Of a stretch of DNA of 64,000 nt, positions 1 to 7,816 are shown one piece after another. The notes under the pieces were generated by a model. It did not search any database, was not told the DNA's origin, and saw only the letters and a list, made by a program, of their open reading frames with translations. The position numbers and the translations under genes are program-made. The stretch is taken from NCBI GenBank assembly GCA_041392475.1, contig JAWKLZ010000002.1:1992501-2056500 (forward strand). Reading direction: 5' to 3'. Position 1 is the stretch's first letter. Each line of letters starts with the position of its first letter. This stretch comes from Chitinophagales bacterium (lineage in GTDB: Bacteria > Bacteroidota > Bacteroidia > Chitinophagales > UBA2359).

Positions 1-1
1 A

Positions 2-832
2 AGAAGTCAAAGGTCAAAAGAAAAAAGCCAAGCAGCAGTATTAAAAATACTGGATGAATTATTATGTAAATTTGATTCAAGTGTTCACAATAATAATAGC
101 AATCCAAAATATTGCATATATTTGGATGATGTTATTTGCTCTGGAACTTCGCTATATAAATGTTTAAGAGATAAAAAAAGCGGCTGGTTACATCAAAATG
201 ACTTTGACCATATATTATCGAATAAAGATTTTATGGAAAGAGACAATATTCACTTATTGATAATTACATATTGTAGTCACTTAAAGGCTGAAAATGATTT
301 TAAAAAAATTAAAAAAGAAAATCCTAATATTAATTTTACTTTTATATGTGAAAAAAACTTTAAAATAGATAATTATACAAAAAAATCTTCATCAATGCTA
401 ATGTGTCCATTGCCTACAGCAATTGAAAAAAATACAGAAAAATTCTCTGAAATTAAAAAAGTCCAAAACAAAATCGAAGAAATAGTAGCTAAAAATAATT
501 CTAGAGAAAATTCTCACTTTTATAGATATAATATAGACAAACCTGAGAAAAATTCTTTTTTTTCTGAAAATCCTGAGAATTGGATTAAGTTTGAAAAAAT
601 CATTGCTGAAAAAAGCATTCAATTATTTTGTGAAATGGATTCTTCTGATGAAAAAGCACGTCCATTAGGGTATAGTACGAAAATTGATAAGAGTTTTGGA
701 TTTGGTACTTTATTTTTTACATGGCGTAACGTTCCTTTTAATACACCAATGATTTTTTGGTATGAAAAGAAGGGTACATGGATACCATTATTTAAAAGAA
801 AATATACTAAACATTTAAAACCATACAATTGA
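2..832 (+). CDS. Phosphoribosyltransferase-like protein (PRTase-CE type), 5'-truncated
   Basis: The reading frame is open from base 2, so the start lies upstream of the window; the TTG at 122 is internal. The clearest motif is YLDDVICSGTSL (about 119-154), which fits the PRPP-binding loop of type I phosphoribosyltransferases: a hydrophobic strand, two acidic residues, then a small/Gly/Thr turn. A second hydrophobic strand (HLLIITYCS) and a Lys-rich segment follow. The layout resembles the PRTase family found in predicted bacterial conflict systems rather than a salvage enzyme. The stop overlaps the TTG start of the NADAR gene by four bases (TTGA), so the two are probably translationally coupled. 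The gene is much richer in A+T than the ALDH downstream, which suggests transfer. Family assignment is inference from one motif and the context. Confidence 0.6.
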   Translation, partial: RSQRSKEKSQAAVLKILDELLCKFDSSVHNNNSNPKYCIYLDDVICSGTSLYKCLRDKKSGWLHQNDFDHILSNKDFMERDNIHLLIITYCSHLKAENDFKKIKKENPNINFTFICEKNFKIDNYTKKSSSMLMCPLPTAIEKNTEKFSEIKKVQNKIEEIVAKNNSRENSHFYRYNIDKPEKNSFFSENPENWIKFEKIIAEKSIQLFCEMDSSDEKARPLGYSTKIDKSFGFGTLFFTWRNVPFNTPMIFWYEKKGTWIPLFKRKYTKHLKPYN

Positions 833-1437
833 AATATAAAAAGTTAGAAAGCGGATATAGAATTTACTCAATTAAATATTCTTGTATTTTTAAAAAAAAT
901 AAAGAAAAATTTGGTGGGTTATCCAATATGTCCGTTTTCTATCCATTAGAAGTTAATAATTTGAAAGTCAAATCATCTGAAGCACTCTATCAAGCTTGCA
1001 AATTTCCTTTTGATAAAGATTTACAGAGCAGAATTATTAGTGAAAAAAGTCCTTTTATTGCAAAAATGATTTCAAAGGGAAATTCTTCTAGAATAGATTG
1101 GATGCAAATTAGAGTGAATGTAATGAGATGGGTTATACAACTAAAGTTAGCGCAAAATTATTATTCTTTTGGAAAGTTATTAGAACAAACCAAAGGTAAA
1201 AATATTGTAGAAAACTCTGATAGAGACTTGTTTTGGGGAGCTAAAAGGATAAATGATTTAGAATTTCAAGGTATGAATGTGCTTGGTAGATTATTAATGG
1301 AACTGAGACATAATTACTTCGAAAAATCAAGAGATGAAATAGTTTTAGTTGAGCCACCTAAAATAGATGATTTTTTATTTTTAGGAGAAAAAATTAAAAC
1401 AATTGACATGAGAGGGAAGTATAACAAACCTCTATAA
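829..1437 (+). CDS. NADAR (YbiA-like) family protein
   Basis: The 202-residue product carries the hallmarks of the NADAR (NAD and ADP-ribose) fold: FGGLSNMS near residue 28, SSEALYQACKF near 47, a DWMQIRVNVM helix near 87, IVENSDRDLFWG near 124 and NVLGRLLMELR near 147. Members of this superfamily act on ADP-ribose-linked or related N-glycosidic substrates; YbiA acts on riboflavin intermediates, and some NADAR proteins reverse ADP-ribosylation by DarT-type toxins. The start is TTG, overlapping the stop of the PRTase-like gene, so the pair is one operon. The partner suggests that an ADP-ribose or phosphoribosyl nucleotide is the shared chemistry (inference). Base composition is AT-rich like its partner. 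The family call is firm; substrate unknown. Confidence 0.85.
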   Translation: MKYKKLESGYRIYSIKYSCIFKKNKEKFGGLSNMSVFYPLEVNNLKVKSSEALYQACKFPFDKDLQSRIISEKSPFIAKMISKGNSSRIDWMQIRVNVMRWVIQLKLAQNYYSFGKLLEQTKGKNIVENSDRDLFWGAKRINDLEFQGMNVLGRLLMELRHNYFEKSRDEIVLVEPPKIDDFLFLGEKIKTIDMRGKYNKPL

Positions 1438-1464
1438 AATTGCTAGTTTTCAAGAAAAGCAAGA

Positions 1465-1962
1465 TTGGCAATTTTAGGGATTTTAAAAGGTACAAATGCA
1501 CAAATTAATCAACGATTAAAAGAGAAGTTGGAACAAACCAAGAAAAGTGATGCGTTGAACTTACCTGCCTATGTAGTTGTTGTAGAGTTTAGTAAACCTA
1601 TTTGTAAAATACGCCATACGATGAACAAAACCAAAAAAGTCAATAACTTACACGAACAAGCAATGACAATTGCAGATGAAGCATTTTTAGCCGAAAGAGC
1701 TAAAGAGGAGGATAAGGCTATGGAGTTGTATCAGCATTTGAGATTGAAAAACAAGCGGCTATGATGGTGGTTTTGGATTATGGGTCGCTTCAACCGTTGC
1801 CAAAATTGGAAATTGTTGGCAAGGTTTCCGTTTCAGATTGAAGAAGAATTGCGTTCCTTGTTGTTGGAAATCAATCAAGTGAAAATGCTATCTAAGGTTT
1901 CGATTTCTCCTTTGTCGCCTATCGAAAAATACCAACAGCTTCCTAAAGAATTGCAGCAGTAA
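1465..1962 (+). pseudogene. Broken hypothetical gene with a repeat inserted, plus an antitoxin-like fragment
   Basis: This is debris of at least two genes. The frame from 1621 reads NNLHEQAM...DEAFLAERA...AMELYQH, the start of a family of small hypothetical proteins in which this segment normally continues with an EKQAAMM helix. That continuation is present in another frame (FEIEKQAAMMVVLDYGS, about 1734-1787), so there is a frameshift near 1735. The middle is deleted and replaced by a dispersed repeat (1786-1834), after which the expected EEELRSLLLEIN end of the family reappears (1837-1877). A further piece, IEKYQQLPKELQQ, stop, VADFIDFGVVK (1920-1995), looks like a DUF2281-type antitoxin interrupted by TAA. 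No functional product is expected. Confidence 0.55.
1786..1834 (+). repeat. REP-like repeat family 1, copy 1 (inside a pseudogene)
   Basis: Inverted relative to the copies at 6865 and 8814. It contains the paired arms GTTGCCAAAATTGG and TTGTTGGCAAGG, giving a short imperfect hairpin. It replaces the middle of a broken gene. Confidence 0.7.
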
Positions 1963-2016
1963 GTAGCGGATTTTATTGACTTTGGGGTGGTGAAACGAAC
2001 AATTATTGAGAATCCC

Positions 2017-3405
2017 CTACCCCTTCAAATGAAACGACTTCACTCTCGTCAAACCCTCATAGCCCAAAGCAGAAAGCGTACAGCCTCTACCCGAATTTTT
2101 CACACCCGTCCAAGCCAAAGCAGGGTCGAGGTAGTCGCAGCGATTCATAAAACACGTACCCGTTTCGAGTTGATTGCCAAGGAAAATCGCCGCATCTCTA
2201 TCCGAAGTCCAAATTGAAGCCGTCAAACCATATTGACTATCGTTCATCAATTCAATCGCTTGTGCATCATCTTTTACTGCCATGATTCCTACCACAGGCG
2301 CAAAAGTTTCCTCCGTCATGATTTGCATAGAATGATCGACATGCACCAACACTTGTGGAGCCATATAAGGTGAGTTGATTTGGTGAGCAGGGAAAAGTTT
2401 GGGGTCAATCAAGGCTTTTGCCCCTTTTTGCAGCGCAGCATCAATTTGACTTTGAGCAAATTGTGCTGCCGAAGTGCGAACCATTGGACCGAGAGTTGTT
2501 TTGGTGAGCAGAGGATTGCCCAATTGATACTGTTTGGTAAGTGCGACAAAACCCTCTACAAAATCGCTGTATAGGTTTCCATGTACATATATTCGCTCAA
2601 TCCCACAACAGGACTGCCCCGAATTGAAGTAAGCACCATCCACCAAATTTTCGATGGCATTTTCCAAGTTGGCATCCGCCCGCACATAAGCAGGATCTTT
2701 TCCGCCCAATTCCAAACCCGCCACAATGAATCGCTCACCAATCGCTTTTTGTACCGCTTTTCCCCCATTCACCGAACCTGTAAATGCTACATAATCAATG
2801 CGAGAATCGCCAATCACTTCCGCTACTTGTTCGTGCGAAATGTGCAAATACTGAAAAACGCCTTCTGGCAAACCTGCAAACTCAAAAGCGGCAGCATACC
2901 GTTCGGCGCAAAGAGGCGTTTGTTGGGCGTGCTTCAAAATCACCGTATTGCCTGCCATAATTGCAGGAATAATCACATTGACCGAAGTGAGGTAGGGATA
3001 ATTCCACGGAGCTAAAACCAAAACCGTTCCCAAAGCTTCTCGCCGAATAAAACGGTGAAAACCTGCTTTTTCTGCAACCGTAATGTCCGCCAAAGCTTCT
3101 TCTGCAATGTCTATCATGTAGTTGGCCCGCTCCTCAAAACCTCGGGTAATTTCGGACGGAGTATAGCGAATCGGTCGCCCCATTTGCCAAGTCAATTCTT
3201 CTCCAATGACCTGTGCATGATCCAAAAAATATTGCACCGCCTTGCTGCATATTGCAGCCCGTTCACCTATTGAAGTAGCTCGCCAAAGTTTTTGTGCCTT
3301 TTTCGCTTTTGCTAAGGTATTTTCCACGTCCTTTGCAGCAGCGAAAGGTCTTTCTATGTAAACAGAATTGTCTATTGGGGAGATGGTTTGAAAAATGGCA
3401 GACAT
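2017..3405 (-). CDS. NAD(P)-dependent aldehyde dehydrogenase family protein
   Basis: A 462-residue member of the aldehyde dehydrogenase superfamily, which oxidises aldehydes to carboxylates with NAD(P)+. Visible motifs in order are APWNYP (cofactor/substrate core), the AFTGSVNGGK nucleotide-binding turn, LELGGKDP with the general-base Glu, FNSGQSCCGIER with the catalytic Cys, and EETFAPVV. The product has no signal peptide and should be cytosolic. The length is close to the family norm, so it appears intact. It resembles succinate-semialdehyde-type enzymes, but the substrate cannot be fixed from sequence. It is transcribed divergently from the DUF1573 gene, and its 3' end abuts the pseudogene zone. 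The start MSAIFQTISPID is the first Met in frame. Confidence 0.93.
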   Translation of the reverse strand: MSAIFQTISPIDNSVYIERPFAAAKDVENTLAKAKKAQKLWRATSIGERAAICSKAVQYFLDHAQVIGEELTWQMGRPIRYTPSEITRGFEERANYMIDIAEEALADITVAEKAGFHRFIRREALGTVLVLAPWNYPYLTSVNVIIPAIMAGNTVILKHAQQTPLCAERYAAAFEFAGLPEGVFQYLHISHEQVAEVIGDSRIDYVAFTGSVNGGKAVQKAIGERFIVAGLELGGKDPAYVRADANLENAIENLVDGAYFNSGQSCCGIERIYVHGNLYSDFVEGFVALTKQYQLGNPLLTKTTLGPMVRTSAAQFAQSQIDAALQKGAKALIDPKLFPAHQINSPYMAPQVLVHVDHSMQIMTEETFAPVVGIMAVKDDAQAIELMNDSQYGLTASIWTSDRDAAIFLGNQLETGTCFMNRCDYLDPALAWTGVKNSGRGCTLSALGYEGLTRVKSFHLKG

Positions 3406-3574
3406 ATTTAATACTTGGTTTTTAGCGTTATCAGAAAGACTGCAATTTAGGTTTTTTCAACTTCAAAAGAATATATTTTTTTGTAGATATTGTCAGTGAC
3501 CCAATTGTTGAGTCTAAGTCTATATATAGGACTGAAAAATCATAAAATATTTTATTTTAATAAATTTTACAAAC

Positions 3575-4069
3575 ATGAAATCAATATACAGTTTACTCAT
3601 TTGGGTTACTTTTTTTGCTGCAATGAATTGTTCTGCACAAGGAGAGTTTAGGAAAGATGTTGCCTACATCGTCAATGAGCAAGGTGAAATGGTGGAAACC
3701 TACCGACCTGTTTTGGCATTTCTTCCGAGTAGTTCTTATGAGTTTGGAACAGTAGAAGAAGGAACAGTGGTAGAACACGATTTTACAATCATCAATACAG
3801 GTAAAACACCCTTGATTATCAATGATGTGAGAGGGACTTGTCATTGTACTGCTGCGGATTGGACGAAAACCCCCATTCTTCCGAATGAAAAAGGTACAAT
3901 CAAACTGATGTTCAAAACCATAGGGAAATCTGGAAGAGTGGCAAGTTCTCTAAATATTTACTCTAATGGTTTCTATGCTGAGGAACAGGCATTTGTGAGA
4001 GGAACTGTTGTCAAAAAAGAAGAAGTATCTAAGGTGCCTCAATCTGCGGTATTGCCTAGAAAACTTTAA
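3575..4069 (+). CDS. DUF1573 domain-containing secreted protein
   Basis: A 164-residue exported protein. An N-terminal signal peptide ends near CSAQGEF. The body carries the DUF1573 signature: FGTVEEGTVVEHDFTIINTG, then CHCTAADWTK and LPNEKGTIKLMFKT. These are Ig-like, ASH-type beta-sandwich domains common in Bacteroidota periplasmic and surface proteins. The Cys-His-Cys in the loop is typical of the family. It appears monocistronic; an AT-rich leader with a TATATAGG block lies about 50 bases upstream. Molecular role unknown. Confidence 0.85.
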   Translation: MKSIYSLLIWVTFFAAMNCSAQGEFRKDVAYIVNEQGEMVETYRPVLAFLPSSSYEFGTVEEGTVVEHDFTIINTGKTPLIINDVRGTCHCTAADWTKTPILPNEKGTIKLMFKTIGKSGRVASSLNIYSNGFYAEEQAFVRGTVVKKEEVSKVPQSAVLPRKL

Positions 4070-4279
4070 TTTTCACTTTCTTTTGCAATTCTTAGGAGCA
4101 AATGAAAATACACTTTGCACTCAGTTATTTATGAAATGAACTTTGTAAAGTTATTTTTGAAGTGTTCCTTAACCAGAATAATAGAGACTAAATACACTGT
4201 AATATAAGAGCTAAGTTGCGCCGAAGCTAAGCTCCTATTGGATTAATTTTTAGCATTTTTCTACGAATAAAGGGCATTC
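4070..4279. other. Intergenic stretch with no gene recognised
   Basis: AT-rich spacer between the DUF1573 gene and the transposase remnant. The only structure seen is a weak, imperfect hairpin around 4210-4234 (GAGCTAAG...GCTAAGCTC). No intact IS end could be identified. Confidence 0.4.
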
Positions 4280-4810
4280 TTATAAAAATTTTATGCTTCT
4301 GAGCCATTTGAGTAGTTCCTCAAAATTGTCTTGGAAGAACTCTAATTGGGCGATACGATTTTTGACATTTTTCTTTTGTAATAAATTAATCACCAATGTT
4401 CTAATTCCACAAAGCACTTTTGTGACTGCTCCCTTTTTTGTTTTTAGTTTATCTTCTTTCAAAGTTACATCCCTAAGATGATTGTTGGTTTCTACACTCC
4501 AATGATTTCTAATTGCTTCAAAATAACTTTCATTTTGTTGGTATTTTCCATTTGATAAGTAATAAGTAGTTTCATCACTTAACTTGTTGTTTTTAAGAAC
4601 CAATCTTTGCCTTTGGACTTTAAATAAGCTTTGAAAGTTCGACTTTTTCCAACGAGCATCAAAATACTCTCCACTAACATCATAGTGTTCATACTGTCTA
4701 AATTCAATGCGACCATGTCCTTTATCTAAGGTACTTTTTTTAGCAATACACCTTAAGTAATTGGCACACAGTTTCATATCTTCAAGTAATTCAATGTCGT
4801 TTTCATTATG
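4280..4810 (-). pseudogene. Transposase remnant, ISAs1-like, N-terminal half missing
   Basis: The 165-residue open part (4280-4777) matches only the C-terminal half of an ISAs1/H-repeat-type DDE transposase. GHGRIEFRQYEHYDVS precedes the last acidic region, and EAIRNHWSVETNNHLRDVT is the characteristic segment with the final catalytic Glu. It is followed by LKEDKLKTKKGA and a helical tail. Upstream in frame a stop occurs around 4808, and the first two catalytic Asp blocks are absent, so the element is dead. No terminal inverted repeats were found. It marks the left edge of the toxin-antitoxin/IPTL accessory zone. Confidence 0.65.
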
Positions 4811-4845
4811 CTAAATAAGATAGTTGTCAAAGAAAAGAGTATAAA

Positions 4846-5148
4846 ATGAACCTACAAGCAGAAAAACAAGCACTTCTCCACACGATTGCCGCCATTGAAG
4901 ATGCCGCCATTATTAGACAGGTGAAAAATTTGCTGCAATCCATCACTGGAAAATCAACTACTCCTTATCTAGCAGAACTTGATTGGGTAACACTTTCCAA
5001 TGAACCCATGCCTAAGACAATTGATTTGGATATTTTGGTAAGAGAACAGAATTATTCTCACCAAGCATTAAAAACCACCCTCCAATCTTGGGATTATCCA
5101 CTGTTTGAAGACCAAAACCTTGAAGACTTACTCAACTCCCTCACTTAG
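4846..5148 (+). CDS. Antitoxin-like small protein (partner of a decayed PIN toxin)
   Basis: A 100-residue protein, MNLQAEKQALLHTIAAIEDAAIIRQVKNLLQ at the start, whose layout (N-terminal helix with paired hydrophobics, polar middle, acidic C-terminus) matches small Bacteroidota antitoxins encoded directly before PIN-domain toxins. The MTLQQSIIREIQTIDEV antitoxin at 9296-9520 has a similar N-terminal pattern. The remnant of a PIN toxin follows at once (5149-5355). With no intact toxin left, it may be a relic or a solitary antitoxin. The family call rests on position and general pattern. Confidence 0.5.
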   Translation: MNLQAEKQALLHTIAAIEDAAIIRQVKNLLQSITGKSTTPYLAELDWVTLSNEPMPKTIDLDILVREQNYSHQALKTTLQSWDYPLFEDQNLEDLLNSLT

Positions 5149-5355
5149 AAGCGCATGAATTACAGTTAGGGAAAATTGAAAACCCAACCGCTGCCAAGGG
5201 GAATGAGCGCACGAAATATGGGCAAAAATGACTTATGGATAGCTGCAACTGCTGCTGTAACCAATACCAGACTGCTAACATCAGATAAGGACTTCAATCA
5301 TTTGAATGGTGTTTTTATTGATTTGGAATGGGTTGATGTGGGTTTGTATGTTTAA
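5149..5355 (+). pseudogene. C-terminal remnant of a PIN-domain (VapC-like) toxin
   Basis: The frame from 5203 reads MSARNMGKNDLWIAATAAV, then LLTSDKDFNHLNG and a stop at 5353-5355. NDLWIAATA with LLTSDKDF is the conserved C-terminal half of PIN ribonucleases, carrying the third and fourth acidic positions. The preceding residues (ELQLGKIENPTAA, about 5158-5196) are in another frame. The N-terminal half with the first catalytic Asp is missing, so the gene is both truncated and frameshifted. It directly follows an antitoxin-like gene, as expected for a decayed TA pair. Confidence 0.7.
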
Positions 5356-5363
5356 ATAAATTG

Positions 5364-5420
5364 ACCATTCTCCTCCAATTTTGTTAAACTCAACTTCAAT
5401 ACAAAAATCATGGGGATGGT
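5364..5420 (-). pseudogene. Fragment of an antitoxin 3' end
   Basis: On the minus strand this encodes CIEVEFNKIGGEW. This nearly matches CIDSEFNKIEGEW, the C-terminus of the antitoxin at 9296-9520. Nothing else of the gene is present. It is a rearrangement scar in the TA-rich zone. Confidence 0.55.
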
Positions 5421-5720
5421 TTTGAAAAGCGGTGAGTGGATTCCTTAGGAAATTAAAATTCTTGTTCCCATACGTTCCACAAGAAAGTTCCTTTCCATCT
5501 AACAGTTCTTGTTCAAACCCCAGTGAAAATTCACCGAGACCTTTAGATTCGGCGACATTAGAACGAGAAAATGACCAAACTCTGAGACTAAACAAACCAC
5601 TTAAAAACGAATGTCTCAAAATTGGTTTTTTTTTTACTCTAAAACTCCCTACATTTAAGCAAAAAATCAACCAATACACATAAGCTCAATAAAATGTCAC
5701 TTTTCCCCAACCCTACTGTT
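5421..5720. other. Non-coding stretch upstream of the first IPTL-CTERM gene
   Basis: No gene is supported here. The segment is a diverged duplicate of about 7850-8040: both contain a 'TGTTCCCATAC' block, an 'AATGACCA' block and a run of T after 'CAAAATTG'. It also holds a copy of repeat family 7 at 5531-5555. Confidence 0.5.
5531..5555 (+). repeat. REP-like repeat family 7, intergenic copy
   Basis: An imperfect palindrome beginning TCACCGA and ending TTCGGCGA. Related copies lie inside the megasynthase gene at 13835-13860 and 20687-20712. Confidence 0.5.
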
Positions 5721-5807
5721 AATGTTTTCCCAAAAAACGCAACTGTATATAATAGGGGACATTCCCACTAATTCATTTATTTTTTGAACTTTAAATTTTA
5801 TTTTCTT
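5721..5807 (+). promoter_or_regulatory. Leader block shared with the second IPTL-CTERM gene
   Basis: The stretch AATGTTTTCCCAAAAAACG, followed closely by a TATATAATAGG block and ATTCCCACTAATTCATTTATT, recurs at 8041-8127 in front of the second gene with few changes. Its conservation and the TATATAATAGG block suggest promoter or leader function. No clear TTTG/TAnnTTTG pair is seen. Confidence 0.4.
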
Positions 5808-6833
5808 ATGAACAATTTCAACAAAACAACGAATTTCAGCCCAACAGCCCAACAGCCCAAAAGTCACTTAATATTTCCTACTAACTCTGTACAAATTCTA
5901 TTTGTAATTCTTTTTAGTTTTATGTGCTGTATGGAAGCTCAAGCACAAATTTATTGGGTAACCTTTGGTTCTTCTGTTGGTAAAGCAGACATTGATGGTA
6001 CGAATGTAAATACCTCTTTTATTACAGGTCTTTCCTCTGCTGCAGGAGTAGTTATTGACCCAGTTAATAGCAAAATTTACTATCAGAGCACTGGTACTAC
6101 AATTGGCAGGGCAGATTTAGACGGTTCCAATGCGAATAATTCTTTTATGACAGTAGCTGAAGTATCTGGATTGGCAATTGATGTAGTCAATGGGCATATA
6201 TTCTGGACTTCATTTTATGCGAATAAAATTGGGCGAGCAAACTTAGACGGAACAGGGATTAACAATGACTTCGTTACAGGTGTTACTGGCGACCCTGGTG
6301 GAATAGATGTTGATGTAGTGAATGGAAAAATTTATTTTGCTCAATACAATGGTGGAGCAATAGGTATGGTAGATTTAGACGGCAGTAATCTGAATAACAG
6401 TTTTATAACGGGTCTTGGTGGTCAGCCTACTGATATAGTAGTAGATAACATCAATAGTAAAATTCTGTATTCTAATAGGTTTAACAATACTATAGGACGT
6501 GCAAATTTAGATGGCACTAATAATATTGCTTCCTTTATGACAGTAACTGCTGTTCAAGCATTAGCCATTGATGCCACCTATGGGAAGCTCTATTATGGTG
6601 ACGGATCTGGTAATATTGGACAAGCAAATTTGGATGGTACTGCTGCAAATAATACCCTTGTTACAGGGGCTGGCAATGTATGGAATATGGCTGTATTGGC
6701 TCCACCCTCTGCATCACCCGAAGTTCCGACCCTCTCTGAATGGGGCTTACTCATTCTCGCCTTGTTGTTGATGACTTTGGGGACTTTGTATTTGGTGCAG
6801 CCGAGTGTGCGTGAGAGCTTGGAACAGGAATAG
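5808..6833 (+). CDS. YWTD-like beta-propeller surface protein with IPTL-CTERM sorting signal
   Basis: The first part holds a signal peptide whose hydrophobic core (ILFVILFSFMCCM) ends at EAQAQ. The body has about six repeats of the type GRANLDGT-N-SFITG followed by AIDVVNGKIYW, which fits LDL-receptor YWTD/NHL-type propeller blades. The C-terminus carries VPTLSEWGLL, a hydrophobic helix and a short basic-containing tail. That is the IPTLxxWG-CTERM signal, recognised in other bacteria by exosortase H, so the protein should be processed at the membrane and placed on the surface. I chose the ATG at 5808 because it is conserved in the second copy at 8128; the upstream TTG at 5784 is less likely. 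Just after the start lie 2.9 copies of an 8-bp repeat (5838-5861). Confidence 0.85.
   Translation: MNNFNKTTNFSPTAQQPKSHLIFPTNSVQILFVILFSFMCCMEAQAQIYWVTFGSSVGKADIDGTNVNTSFITGLSSAAGVVIDPVNSKIYYQSTGTTIGRADLDGSNANNSFMTVAEVSGLAIDVVNGHIFWTSFYANKIGRANLDGTGINNDFVTGVTGDPGGIDVDVVNGKIYFAQYNGGAIGMVDLDGSNLNNSFITGLGGQPTDIVVDNINSKILYSNRFNNTIGRANLDGTNNIASFMTVTAVQALAIDATYGKLYYGDGSGNIGQANLDGTAANNTLVTGAGNVWNMAVLAPPSASPEVPTLSEWGLLILALLLMTLGTLYLVQPSVRESLEQE
5838..5861 (+). repeat. 8-bp tandem repeat (AGCCCAAC), about 3 units, inside the reading frame
   Basis: Units at 5838, 5846 and 5854 (the last ends AAA). The paralogue at 8158-8173 has one unit fewer, and this puts its signal peptide out of frame with the start codon. 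Confidence 0.8.
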
Positions 6834-6864
6834 ATTACAGAAAGGAATTTTTAAGGGAACGAGT

Positions 6865-6909
6865 GGAAACTTTGCCAACAATTTCCAATTTTGGCAACAG
6901 TTGAAACGG
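6865..6909 (+). repeat. REP-like repeat family 1, copy 2
   Basis: Contains TTTGCCAACAATTTCCAAT followed by TTGGCAACAG. Identical over this core to the copy at 8814-8857 and part of the block duplicated after both IPTL-CTERM genes. Confidence 0.8.
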
Positions 6910-6917
6910 AACGAGAC

Positions 6918-6957
6918 GAAAGCCCTATCTGCATTGAAGGCAATGTAGATGGGGATT
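6918..6957 (+). terminator. Degenerate terminator after IPTL-CTERM gene 1
   Basis: AAAGCCCTATCT ... AGATGGGGATTTTT. It matches the terminator at 8867-8912, but the 3' arm has lost complementarity, so it is probably weak. Confidence 0.45.
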
Positions 6958-6961
6958 TTTC

Positions 6962-7001
6962 GCTCACTAGCGGTGGGTTTCGAAACCCACCGCTAGTGAG
7001 C
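6962..7001. repeat. Perfect 40-bp palindrome
   Basis: The arms start GCTCACTAGCGG and meet at TTCGAA; every base pairs with its partner from 6962 to 7001. It lies between the decayed terminator and a copy of the megasynthase 3' end. The occurrence is intergenic and could form a cruciform or act as a strong bidirectional terminator. Confidence 0.9.
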
Positions 7002-7003
7002 AT

Positions 7004-7062
7004 TATCCAACACCCCCTGCAGCTTCCTCGCAAAAATCTCCCCATTCGGCGCATCAAACAAA
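7004..7062 (-). pseudogene. Copy of the last codons of the megasynthase thioesterase
   Basis: About 59 bases are identical to 9642-9700 or so, the 3' end of the NRPS-PKS gene. On the minus strand they encode FDAPNGEIFARKLQGVLD followed by a different end (NAH, stop), which falls in the 40-bp palindrome. Nothing upstream of this fragment resembles a thioesterase. It is a duplicated tail, left by a recombination or duplication event. Confidence 0.85.
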
Positions 7063-7115
7063 CATAGCTCTATGTCATTTTAATTTAACGTCTTAAATAT
7101 AGTCTTTATTATACA

Positions 7116-7538
7116 TCAGATAACAAACTCATTATATTCTTTTTCCGTCCAATCCTCCAATTGAATGCTATCAATTTTGCTGAAATGTTTGTAATTCCGA
7201 GTCACCATAATCAAATCATGCGTTATAGCAGTAGCTCCAATAAGAAGGTCAAGGTCTGCAATCATAGTTCCCAACCTTCTTAACCTTGCTTTCTCTTTGG
7301 CATAAATTCTAAGTGCTTCATATACAGGAATAACAGTAAATTCGTCTTCAAAAAAAACCACTTCCTTGATATGCTTTTCATAATCACTGCTAAATTCTGC
7401 ACCATAGAGCAGTTCGCCAATCGTTATGGCAGAAATAAAACATTTGTCTATTCCGACCGCATCAATTTTTTCTGTCAGATGAAACTTGTCTTTGAGAAAA
7501 AAGATACAAATATCCGTATCTAACAAATAACCTTTCAT
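7116..7538 (-). CDS. PIN-domain ribonuclease toxin (VapC-like)
   Basis: A 140-residue PIN protein. The first catalytic Asp is in YLLDTDICIFFL, the conserved Glu in ITIGELLYGAE, the third acidic cluster in IADLDLLIGATA and the last motif in VTRNYKHFSKI. All acidic positions are present, so it is probably active as a metal-dependent RNase that inhibits translation when free of its antitoxin. Its start overlaps the stop of the antitoxin gene by four bases, the usual arrangement for a type II TA operon. The target RNA cannot be read from sequence. Confidence 0.88.
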   Translation of the reverse strand: MKGYLLDTDICIFFLKDKFHLTEKIDAVGIDKCFISAITIGELLYGAEFSSDYEKHIKEVVFFEDEFTVIPVYEALRIYAKEKARLRRLGTMIADLDLLIGATAITHDLIMVTRNYKHFSKIDSIQLEDWTEKEYNEFVI

Positions 7539-7816
7539 ATAGCATCAAAATTTGGAATCTCACTTTTAGAGACACGAGAAGCTCGAATTTGGCCCTCCAA
7601 ATCTTCAGGCATGTCTTTCCATACACCAGCCAAGCTTTTCCAAGATTTTTTTTCAGTCATTGGAGCAGATTTTTGTTTGAAATCTATGCTTAGACTTTCA
7701 GTGAGTTTGGCAATCAATTTTAGTTTTGCTTCAATGCTCAAATGATTCAAGAGCCTCATATAGACAAGAACCTTATTGTCCTCCGTTAGTGGAATCGTAT
7801 TGCTGTTGTTTTCCAT
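7535..7816 (-). CDS. Antitoxin of the PIN toxin at 7116-7538
   Basis: A 93-residue protein placed directly upstream of, and overlapping, the PIN toxin. The N-terminal half (MRLLNHLSIEAKLKLIAKLTESL) is helical, and the second half carries WKSLAGVWKDMPEDLEGQIRASR. That segment is typical of small Bacteroidota antitoxins whose tail binds the PIN active site. It probably autoregulates the operon, but no operator was identified. The start MENNSNTIP is the only Met in the right place. Confidence 0.78.
   Translation of the reverse strand: MENNSNTIPLTEDNKVLVYMRLLNHLSIEAKLKLIAKLTESLSIDFKQKSAPMTEKKSWKSLAGVWKDMPEDLEGQIRASRVSKSEIPNFDAI

Noticed and set aside
122..124. TTG at 122 as the start of the first gene
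   Set aside because: The frame stays open to the window edge, and the PRPP-loop motif begins just before it, so the real start lies upstream.
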